Of a stretch of 5,092 nucleotides of DNA, positions 1 to 5,092 are shown one piece after another. Within the stretch, counting starts at the first letter, position 1, and the number at the start of each line of letters is the position of its first letter. The position numbers were made by a program, and so were the translations under genes. Location of the stretch: assembly GCA_009781125.1 (NCBI GenBank), contig WQYS01000214.1, positions 1 through 5,092 of the forward strand. The letters are read 5' to 3'. This stretch comes from Acidobacteriaceae bacterium. GTDB taxonomy: Bacteria; Acidobacteriota; Terriglobia; Terriglobales; Acidobacteriaceae. The notes under the pieces are model-generated. The model was not told where the DNA came from, did no database searches, and worked only from the letters and a program-made list of their open reading frames with translations.

Positions 1-793
1 CGCTGCGACTGGCAGCGTCAGCGCTCCGCTCGATCCAAACGCTCCGGCCAACCGCGTGCGGCTCGACGTGCGCGTCACCAGTGCTCCGCAACTGGACTTT
101 CAGAACACCTTCGCGAAGCTCGCTGGATCGGTAGATCTGACGCTGCGCGGAACCCTGGCCTCGCCGTCCGTGCTGGGCCGGATCCAGGTCACCGAGGGCA
201 GCGCCACCTTCGCCGGAACCAAGTATCAGTTGCAGCGCGGTGATATCTATTTCACCAATCCGGTTGCGATCAATCCCACCATCGACCTGGACGCCACGGC
301 GCAGGTCGAGAACTACGAGGTGACGGTCGGGCTGCACGGCACGGTGAACCATCTGAAGCCGACCTACCGCTCGGAGCCGCCGCTGAGCGAGTCCGACATC
401 TTCGCTCTGCTGGCGCTGGGGCGCACGCAGGAGGAGGCGCAGCTCTACCAGGAGCGGCAGTTGCAGACCGGGACTGATCCGACCACCAGCGCTCTGCTGG
501 GCGGCGCTCTGAACGCCACCGTCAGCAATCGCATGGAGAAGCTGTTCGGCGTGGGCAGCGTCAAGATCGATCCGGCGTTCGTGGGAACGCTGGGCAACTC
601 GTCGGCGAGGATCACCGTGCAGGAGCAGTTTTCACGGCAGATTACGGCGACCTTTGCTACCAACGTGAACACCTCGGCGCAGCAGTTGATTCAGGTGCAG
701 TACGACCTGAACCGCGACAACTCCATCGTCGTCACGCGCGACGAATCGGGCGTCTTCAGCATCGTGTACAAACTTCGCAAACGGTATCGTTGA
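1..793 (+). CDS. tamB: TamB/DUF490-family translocation and assembly protein, C-terminal part (5' truncated by window)
   Basis: The reading frame is open from base 2 to the TGA at 791-793, giving 263 visible residues and no start; TamB proteins usually exceed 1000 residues, so most of the gene lies upstream. The visible part has the alternating, Gly/Thr/Val-rich beta-strand pattern of the TamB C-terminal domain. It includes the stretch around GSATFAGTKYQLQRGDIYF, then the family's helix-like motif LSESDIFALLALGR (visible residues about 128-141), and ends in basic and aromatic residues (YKLRKRYR). TamB-family proteins are anchored in the inner membrane and span the periplasm as a lipid-binding groove; they work with the Omp85 protein TamA or BamA in outer-membrane protein assembly and phospholipid transport. 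A GTG at 56 is in frame but is internal, not a plausible start. The stop lies 32 nt before the next gene, so co-transcription with the BON genes is likely. The family call is firm; the exact orthologue is less so. Confidence 0.88.
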   Translation, partial: AATGSVSAPLDPNAPANRVRLDVRVTSAPQLDFQNTFAKLAGSVDLTLRGTLASPSVLGRIQVTEGSATFAGTKYQLQRGDIYFTNPVAINPTIDLDATAQVENYEVTVGLHGTVNHLKPTYRSEPPLSESDIFALLALGRTQEEAQLYQERQLQTGTDPTTSALLGGALNATVSNRMEKLFGVGSVKIDPAFVGTLGNSSARITVQEQFSRQITATFATNVNTSAQQLIQVQYDLNRDNSIVVTRDESGVFSIVYKLRKRYR

Positions 794-815
794 CAGCCGG
801 GTGTATCGTATGGGC

Positions 816-824
816 AGGGGGAAG
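816..824 (+). promoter_or_regulatory. G-tract ribosome binding site of the first BON gene
   Basis: AGGGGGAAG lies just ahead of the ATG at 826. Its five G can pair with the anti-Shine-Dalgarno CCUCC using one G-U wobble, leaving a short 4-nt spacer. It supports the start at 826 over the in-frame TTG at 790, which overlaps the tamB stop. The second BON gene has the same site with two more G. Confidence 0.6.
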
Positions 825-825
825 T

Positions 826-1596
826 ATGTTGAAAGTCTATCGATTGCTAACATTTGCAGCGCTTATTGCGGGACTGATGCTGACGCCAGCCAGGGCCGCT
901 CAGACCGGCGCGAGCGGCCCGGACGCTCAGATTCAGGCCGATGTGCAGAAGGCCCTCGGCGGCAAGCGGTTCAAGGATGTGAAGGTCTCCTCTCAGAACG
1001 GAGTCGTGACCTTGTCGGGAACAGTCGCTGTCTATGCCGACAAGCAGGAAGCGGATAAAAAAGCGCAGCGCAATAAAAACGCACAGAGCGTGGAGAATGA
1101 GATCGTAGTGGCAGGCCCTGCAGTCGACGACAATGTTCTGGCAGACAAGCTGGCGCGGAAGATTATCTTTGATCGCAGAGACAATAGCGATGTGGTTTTT
1201 GAAGCCATCCACACCAGCGTCAAGGATGGTGTGGTGACGCTGAGCGGATTTGCCGTTAATCCCTCGAACAAGGATTATGTGGTCACCGCGGTGGCAAACT
1301 ATCCCGGCGTAAAGGATGTGATCGATCACATCGAAGTTGTTCCCCAATCCAGATTTGACGATCGTATCCGTGCGGATGCACGGCAGGCGATTTATGGCGC
1401 CCGGTCGTTGAACAGATACTACATTGATCCGGCCAAGCCGATCCGGATCATAGTGGTGAATGGCAACCTTACCCTTTACGGCACCGTTGCCACTCAGAGC
1501 GATAAGGACGTTGCCAATATCCAGGCCAATACAGTTCCCGGAGTCTTCAAGGTTGTCAACAATCTACAGGTAGCGGGAGCCGCGCCTGAGAAGTGA
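826..1596 (+). CDS. Secreted triple-BON-domain protein, copy 1
   Basis: The protein has 256 residues from the ATG at 826. It opens with a signal peptide: basic MLKVYR, a hydrophobic core at residues 7-19, and likely cleavage after PARA or PARAA near residues 24-25. This predicts a soluble periplasmic protein, with no lipobox Cys at the site. Three BON domains follow, at about 32-96, 102-171 and 177-250. Each has the family pattern of a short helix, the strand signature DGVVTLSG or a variant (GVVTLSG 59-65, GVVTLSG 135-141, NLTLYG 214-219), a second helix with an A/V-rich PGV turn, and a last strand such as VIDHIEV or VVNNLQV. BON domains in OsmY and DolP act in the envelope and are linked to phospholipid binding and stress. 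The start is set by the ribosome binding site, the signal peptide and the matching start in copy 2. It lies 32 nt after tamB. The substrate is unknown. Confidence 0.9.
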   Translation: MLKVYRLLTFAALIAGLMLTPARAAQTGASGPDAQIQADVQKALGGKRFKDVKVSSQNGVVTLSGTVAVYADKQEADKKAQRNKNAQSVENEIVVAGPAVDDNVLADKLARKIIFDRRDNSDVVFEAIHTSVKDGVVTLSGFAVNPSNKDYVVTAVANYPGVKDVIDHIEVVPQSRFDDRIRADARQAIYGARSLNRYYIDPAKPIRIIVVNGNLTLYGTVATQSDKDVANIQANTVPGVFKVVNNLQVAGAAPEK

Positions 1597-1621
1597 TGCG
1601 AAGCCGAGACTGATTCCATCT

Positions 1622-1666
1622 GGGACTCCACATCTGAATCTGGCAAAACGCCAGATGCGGAGTCCC
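1622..1666. terminator. Strong stem-loop between the two BON genes (possible attenuator, terminator or RNA processing site)
   Basis: The arms GGGACTCCACATCTG (1622-1636) and CAGATGCGGAGTCCC (1652-1666) pair over 15 positions with one mismatch, around a 15-nt loop. A competing inner hairpin pairs ATCTGGC (1638-1644) with GCCAGAT (1650-1656), perfect over 7 bp around AAAAC, and can stack under the outer 8 bp GGGACTCC/GGAGTCCC. It lies 25 nt after the stop of copy 1. No T-run follows, so a classic intrinsic terminator is not shown; transcript stabilisation or partial attenuation between the duplicated genes is equally possible. Confidence 0.5.
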
Positions 1667-1706
1667 GGCAGACGGAGCCGTTGACAGCCGGGTGTATCGT
1701 AAGAGC

Positions 1707-1717
1707 AGGGGGGGAAG
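1707..1717 (+). promoter_or_regulatory. Extended G-tract ribosome binding site of the second BON gene
   Basis: AGGGGGGGAAG precedes the ATG at 1719. It has seven G where copy 1 has five, in an otherwise matching context. The longer tract allows several pairing registers with the anti-Shine-Dalgarno and so a more normal spacing (4-6 nt). It decides the start at 1719 over the in-frame ATG at 1692, which has no comparable site and would put charged residues before the signal peptide. Confidence 0.6.
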
Positions 1718-1718
1718 T

Positions 1719-2489
1719 ATGTTGAAAGTCTATCGATTGCTAACATTTGCAGCGCTTATTGCGGGACTGATGCTGATGCCAGCCAGGGCCGCTCAGACCG
1801 GCGCGAGCAGCCCGGACGCTCAGATTCAGGCCGATGTGCAGAAGGCGCTTGGCGGCAAGCGGTTCAAGGATGTGAAGGTCGCCTCCCAGGACGGAGTTGT
1901 GACCTTGTCTGGAACAGTGCATCTCTATATCGACAAGCACGATGCGGATAATAAGGCGCAGCGCAGTAAAGACGTGAAGAGCGTGGAGAACCAGATTGTC
2001 GTGGCCGTCCCTACAGTCGAAGACCGTGTTCTGGAAGCCAAGCTGGCGCGGAAGATTGACTCCGATCGCACGGACACCAGCAATGTGATTTATGAAGCAG
2101 TCATCACCATCGTCAAGGATGGCGTGGTGACGATGAACGGATATGTCAGCCGTCCTCAGGACAAGGATTATGTGTTTGGCGAGGTGGCAAACTATCCCGG
2201 CGTAAAGGATGTGATCGATCACATCGAAGTTACTTCCCAATCCGGTGGCGACAATCGTATCCGTACGGACGCGGTGCGGACGATTTTCAGCGCTCGTCAG
2301 TTGAGCAGATACTACTCGGACCCGGGCAAGCCGATCCGGATCATAGTGAATGATGGCACCATTCTGCTGGTTGGCGTCGTTGCCACTCAGAGCGATAAAG
2401 ACGTTGCCGGTACCCAGGCCAATCTTGTTCGCGGAGTCTCCAACGTCATCAACAATCTGGATGTAGCGGGAGCCGCGCCGGAGAAGTAA
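1719..2489 (+). CDS. Secreted triple-BON-domain protein, copy 2 (tandem paralogue)
   Basis: The protein has 256 residues from the ATG at 1719 and aligns with copy 1 end to end without gaps; I count about 184 identical residues (72%). The signal peptide is the same apart from T20M. Three BON domains occupy about 32-96, 102-171 and 177-250, with strand signatures DGVVTLSG (58-65), DGVVTMNG (134-141) and TILLVG (214-219). Identity is uneven: residues 1-54 differ at two sites, 156-171 and 221-230 are identical, and 63-155 and 172-220 are heavily changed, mostly on predicted surface helices and loops. The core Gly/Val/Asp positions of the BON fold are kept and the frame is intact, so this is a functional gene rather than a decaying copy. 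Its role is presumably like copy 1, periplasmic and perhaps phospholipid- or envelope-associated; divergence of surface residues suggests a different partner. It ends 66 nt before the prenyltransferase gene. Confidence 0.9.
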   Translation: MLKVYRLLTFAALIAGLMLMPARAAQTGASSPDAQIQADVQKALGGKRFKDVKVASQDGVVTLSGTVHLYIDKHDADNKAQRSKDVKSVENQIVVAVPTVEDRVLEAKLARKIDSDRTDTSNVIYEAVITIVKDGVVTMNGYVSRPQDKDYVFGEVANYPGVKDVIDHIEVTSQSGGDNRIRTDAVRTIFSARQLSRYYSDPGKPIRIIVNDGTILLVGVVATQSDKDVAGTQANLVRGVSNVINNLDVAGAAPEK

Positions 2490-2492
2490 GAA

Positions 2493-2541
2493 GCATTCTC
2501 CCCACCCATGACGATAAAACCGTCATGAGCGGGGCACCCGG
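2493..2541 (+). repeat. Degenerate copy of the dispersed palindromic repeat, with hairpin (possible terminator)
   Basis: The ends GCATTC, CCCACCC and GGGGCACCCGG match those of the repeat copy at 4409-4448, but the centre is different. Here CATGACG (2507-2513) pairs perfectly with CGTCATG (2521-2527) around ATAAAAC, and CCCC (2500-2503) can pair with GGGG (2531-2534) beyond a small internal loop. It begins a few bases after the stop of BON copy 2 and ends 14 nt before the prenyltransferase ATG. It could end the envelope transcript, although no T-run follows the stem. Confidence 0.6.
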
Positions 2542-2555
2542 ATTACGATAGAAGC

Positions 2556-3422
2556 ATGACCTCCTGGTGGAAGAGCACAGCCGTCACGCTGGAGATGATC
2601 CGGTGGGAGCACTCGATCTTTGCTCTGCCCTTTGCTTTGACTGCGGCAGTGCTGGCTTCGGGTGGTTGGCCTCGCATGAGCGCGCTTGGATGGATCGTCG
2701 TCTGCATGGTGGCGGCGCGCTCGGCGGCGATGGCCTTTAACCGGCTCGTGGATGACAAGCTCGATGCAGCAAACCCGCGCACGGCGCGGCGCGCTCTCCC
2801 CTCGGGCGTTTTGAGCCGCGGGTTTGTAGCTGGATTTGTGCTGGTTTCGGTTGCAGTCTTTGTGGCGGCGGCGGCCATGCTGAACCGGCTCACACTGCTG
2901 CTTGCGCCCGTGGCGCTGGCTGTTGTCCTTCTCTATAGCTACATGAAGCGGATCACGCGCTGGTCACACCTGGTGCTGGGCCTGGCGCTGGGAATCGCGC
3001 CTTCCGCCGCGTGGATCGCCGTGCGCGGCGCGCTCGATGCCCGCATCATCGTGCTGACCGGAGCCGTGCTGCTATGGGTTGGCGGCTTCGACGTGCTCTA
3101 TGCCTGTCAGGACTTCGAGCACGATCGCCGCGTAGGACTCAACAGCGTTCCGCAGGCCTACGGGATGCGCGGCGCTTTCTGGATTGCGCGGCTGATGCAT
3201 CTGGGGATGCTCGCGCTCTTGGTCTGGATGATTGCGCTCTTCGGACTGGGGAAGCTGGCCATGGCTGGAGTTGTGGTAGTGGCCCTGCTGCTGCTCTATG
3301 AGCACTCGATTATCTCGCCCAAAGATATTCGCAGGATGAACGCAGCGTTCTTTACCATGAATGGAGTGATCTCGGTGGTCTACTTTGTGTTTATGGCCGC
3401 CGACGTGATTCTGCGGAAATAG
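2556..3422 (+). CDS. mqnP: UbiA-superfamily membrane prenyltransferase, MqnP type (4-hydroxybenzoate polyprenyltransferase-like)
   Basis: The protein has 288 residues, the usual length for UbiA enzymes. These integral inner-membrane enzymes attach a polyprenyl diphosphate chain to an aromatic acceptor using Mg2+. The first Asp-rich motif is NRLVDDKLD (N62, D66, D70), set in AMAFNRLVDDKLDAANPRTA and followed by RRALPSG (78-84). The second is QDFEHDRRVGLNSVP (D186, D190). The context YSYMKRITRWSH (127-138) and hydrophobic segments at about 43-61, 91-108, 112-127, 139-155, 164-180, 212-229, 232-248 and 266-284 complete the fold. The NPRTA and YACQDFEHDR contexts fit the MqnP branch, linked to futalosine-pathway menaquinone synthesis, better than ubiquinone UbiA; many pipelines will still name it 4-hydroxybenzoate octaprenyltransferase (ubiA). 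No other menaquinone gene is visible. The start has only a weak ribosome binding site (GATAGAAGC), but residues 10-30 match the family N-terminus. It is followed 32 nt later by pheA. The substrate is inferred. Confidence 0.87.
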   Translation: MTSWWKSTAVTLEMIRWEHSIFALPFALTAAVLASGGWPRMSALGWIVVCMVAARSAAMAFNRLVDDKLDAANPRTARRALPSGVLSRGFVAGFVLVSVAVFVAAAAMLNRLTLLLAPVALAVVLLYSYMKRITRWSHLVLGLALGIAPSAAWIAVRGALDARIIVLTGAVLLWVGGFDVLYACQDFEHDRRVGLNSVPQAYGMRGAFWIARLMHLGMLALLVWMIALFGLGKLAMAGVVVVALLLLYEHSIISPKDIRRMNAAFFTMNGVISVVYFVFMAADVILRK

Positions 3423-3441
3423 GCGATTACAAACAAAAGAC

Positions 3442-3447
3442 GTGAGG
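3442..3447 (+). promoter_or_regulatory. Ribosome binding site of pheA supporting a GTG start
   Basis: GTGAGG lies 7 nt ahead of the GTG at 3455, a standard spacing. It favours this GTG over the in-frame TTG at 3467, which would be too far away and would begin the protein directly at the KIAIQG strand. Confidence 0.6.
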
Positions 3448-3454
3448 CACATTC

Positions 3455-4306
3455 GTGGTTGAAACATTGAAGATTGCGATTCAGGGCGAGTTGGGTTCTA
3501 ACAGCCACATGGCTGCGGTGGAGATGTTGCAGAAGCTGGGCGGCGAAGTCCCGCTGAAGATCGTCGCCTGCGCTCTCTCCGATGAGGTTTTCGCAAAGGT
3601 TGCGAGCGGAGCGGTGGACGCAGCGGTTCTCCCCATCGAGAACAGCCTGTACGGCTCGGTTGCCGAGCACTACGACCTGATGCTGGAAGAGCCGGTGCAG
3701 ATCGTCGGCGAAGCCCTGCTGCGCATACGGCATAATATGATCGCTGCGCCCGGCGTGAAGCTGGAGGATGTGCGCAAGGTTCTCAGTCATCCGGTTGCGC
3801 TGGCGCAGTGCCGCAGGTTTCTGGCGGCGCATCGGGAGTTCGAGGTGACTCCGTTTTACGATACCGCTGGCAGCGTGAAGCATGTCGTGTCTAATGGACT
3901 GCGCGACGTGGCCGGGATCGCTCCCATGCTTGCGGCCACCGAGTACGGCGGCGAGGTGCTGGTTGCAGGCATCGAGGATCACGCGCAGAACTTTACGCGC
4001 TTCAATCTGATGGTGCGCGACAACGATACCGAACGCTGGCGGCAGGATAGTCAGCCCAACAAGATGAGCATCGCCTTTGCCGTCGAGCACCGTCCGGGCA
4101 CGCTGGTGGGGGCGCTGGTTCAGCTTGCCGCGGCGGGAGTGAACCTGACCCGGATCGAATCGCGTCCGGTACCGGGCAGTCCCTGGGAGTACGTCTTTTT
4201 TGTAGATGCGAGGTTTGACCTGCCGGAACGCGCCAGCGAGGTGGTAGAAACGCTGCGCCAGAGCTGCCGCATGGTCAAGGTTCTGGGAGTGTACCGCGCC
4301 GCCTGA
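3455..4306 (+). CDS. pheA: Monofunctional prephenate dehydratase with ACT regulatory domain
   Basis: The protein has 283 residues and starts with GTG. It converts prephenate to phenylpyruvate, with loss of water and CO2, in cytosolic phenylalanine synthesis. The catalytic domain (about 5-190) shows the family motifs in order: IQGELGSNSH (9-18), PIENSLYGSV (60-69), SHPVALAQC (111-119), DTAGS (136-140), and NFTRF (179-183), whose Thr-Arg-Phe is the catalytic signature. The ACT domain (about 203-283) has HRPGTL (212-217) and ESRP (235-238), the sites known to bind phenylalanine for feedback inhibition, so allosteric control by Phe is expected. There is no N-terminal chorismate mutase domain, unlike the enterobacterial fusion, and no C-terminal fusion. 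The variation GELGSNSH replaces the more common GxxGSYSH at the first motif, a mild difference. It lies 32 nt after mqnP and converges on the lolD-like gene. Confidence 0.95.
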   Translation: MVETLKIAIQGELGSNSHMAAVEMLQKLGGEVPLKIVACALSDEVFAKVASGAVDAAVLPIENSLYGSVAEHYDLMLEEPVQIVGEALLRIRHNMIAAPGVKLEDVRKVLSHPVALAQCRRFLAAHREFEVTPFYDTAGSVKHVVSNGLRDVAGIAPMLAATEYGGEVLVAGIEDHAQNFTRFNLMVRDNDTERWRQDSQPNKMSIAFAVEHRPGTLVGALVQLAAAGVNLTRIESRPVPGSPWEYVFFVDARFDLPERASEVVETLRQSCRMVKVLGVYRAA

Positions 4307-4315
4307 GAAAATGTT

Positions 4316-4361
4316 CGGGTGCCCCATCCTGAGCGAAGCGAAGGGTGGGAAAGTAGAATGC
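4316..4361 (-). repeat. Dispersed palindromic repeat, copy in inverted orientation (left arm of inverted pair)
   Basis: Read on the minus strand, it runs GCATTC, CCCACCC, the core TTCGCTTCGCTCAGGAT, then GGGGCACCCG. Bases 4316-4351 are the exact reverse complement of 4412-4447 (36 bp). The copy also folds by itself: CCCATCCT (4323-4330) pairs with AGGGTGGG (4342-4349) with one G-U wobble. It begins 9 nt after the pheA stop and probably contributes to transcript ending. Compared with the right-hand copy it carries a few extra bases next to GCATTC. Confidence 0.85.
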
Positions 4362-4408
4362 TCAATCAGTCACATTTCCACGCTGTAAAGCGGTGAATTG
4401 AGCCGTAT

Positions 4409-4448
4409 GCATTCCCACCCTTCGCTTCGCTCAGGATGGGGCACCCGG
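4409..4448 (+). repeat. Dispersed palindromic repeat, forward copy (right arm of inverted pair)
   Basis: It runs GCATTC, CCCACCC, the TTCGCTTCGCTCAGGAT core and GGGGCACCCGG. It pairs perfectly over 36 bp with the copy at 4316-4351 across a 60-nt spacer, which would give a long hairpin in RNA from either strand. Alone it folds CCCACCCT (4414-4421) against AGGATGGG (4433-4440). It lies 29 nt beyond the stop of the minus-strand ABC gene, in a position to protect or end that transcript. I associate this sequence with the multi-copy intergenic repeats of Acidobacteriaceae genomes, from memory and not from a search. Confidence 0.85.
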
Positions 4449-4477
4449 GCTGTTGTGGCAGTCCTGTCTACCCGGTG

Positions 4478-5092
<615 letters not shown>

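Larger units (their letters stand above)
788..2489 (+). repeat. Tandem gene duplication (units 788-1596 and 1679-2489)
   Basis: Two directly repeated units each start with CGTTGACAGCCGGGTGTATC (788 and 1679), include the leader and ribosome binding site, and run to the end of a BON gene ending GGAGCCGCGCC(T/G)GAGAA. The offset is 891 bp at the left edge and 893 bp within the genes, because of two extra G in the second leader. The first 58 nt of the two genes are identical (826-883 and 1719-1776), as are 49 nt further in (1290-1338 and 2183-2231). The intervening spacer (1597-1678) is not part of the repeated unit. Confidence 0.9.

Noticed and set aside
790..818. TTGACA at 790 and 1681 as a -35 promoter box
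   Set aside because: No acceptable -10 hexamer follows at 16-18 bp in either copy (positions hold GGCAGG-like and AGCAGG-like sequence). In copy 1 the string is simply the end of tamB.
790..825. Upstream in-frame TTG start for BON copy 1, overlapping the tamB stop (translational coupling)
   Set aside because: The ATG at 826 has the G-rich ribosome binding site and gives a clean signal peptide, and it matches the start of copy 2. The longer form would put 12 poorly fitting residues before the signal peptide.
847..2240. Two similar 166-codon minus-strand frames opposite the BON genes
   Set aside because: They resemble each other only because the BON genes are duplicated. They begin within the coding strands of intact genes and show no recognisable domain or start signal.
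3380..4327. Long minus-strand open frame (315 codons) across pheA
   Set aside because: It is antisense to a clear prephenate dehydratase with all motifs. Its composition (rich in His, Arg and Gln) is typical of a shadow frame in GC-rich DNA.
4316..4448. CRISPR array or insertion sequence termini
   Set aside because: There are only two inverted copies and no direct repeat-spacer pattern. The 60-nt spacer has no transposase, and no target-site duplication is evident.

Overview
The window comes from a Gram-negative (diderm) bacterium with fairly high GC. It most resembles Acidobacteriota of the Terriglobus/Granulicella/Edaphobacter kind. Three things suggest this: the GC-rich dispersed repeat with the core TTCGCTTCGCTCAGGAT flanked by CCCACCC and GGGGCACCC, which I associate with those genomes; a MqnP-type prenyltransferase, fitting a menaquinone-based organism; and the mix of outer-membrane biogenesis genes. 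The assignment is inference from the sequence alone.

Layout: (1) 1-793 (+) is the C-terminal end of a TamB-family (DUF490) translocation/assembly protein, cut by the window start. (2) 826-1596 and 1719-2489 (+) are two tandem 256-residue secreted proteins, each with three BON domains. They are paralogues by local duplication, about 72% identical by my gapless count, and the repeated unit starts at the tamB stop codon. A 122-nt spacer with a strong stem-loop separates them. (3) 2490-2555 is a spacer holding a degenerate copy of the dispersed repeat folded as a hairpin. (4) 2556-3422 (+) is a UbiA-superfamily membrane prenyltransferase of MqnP type, and 3455-4306 (+) is a monofunctional prephenate dehydratase (PheA) with a C-terminal ACT domain. 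(5) 4307-4477 is a convergent intergenic region with two perfect inverted copies of the repeat. (6) 4478-5092 (-) is a LolD-type ABC transporter ATPase, cut by the window end before its N-terminus.

How the genes fit together: TamB and the BON proteins probably form a cell-envelope cluster (inner-to-outer membrane lipid or protein traffic plus periplasmic phospholipid-binding proteins), and the LolD ATPase also serves the envelope. mqnP and pheA lie 32 nt apart and may be co-transcribed. Both sit downstream of chorismate metabolism (menaquinone and phenylalanine), but I see no tighter link.

No stretch longer than 300 bases lacks a gene. I saw no tRNA, rRNA, CRISPR array, transposase or phage gene. 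I did not find a convincing undescribed multi-gene system. The points most worth a second look are the mosaic BON duplication and the repeat elements with conserved ends but exchangeable cores.
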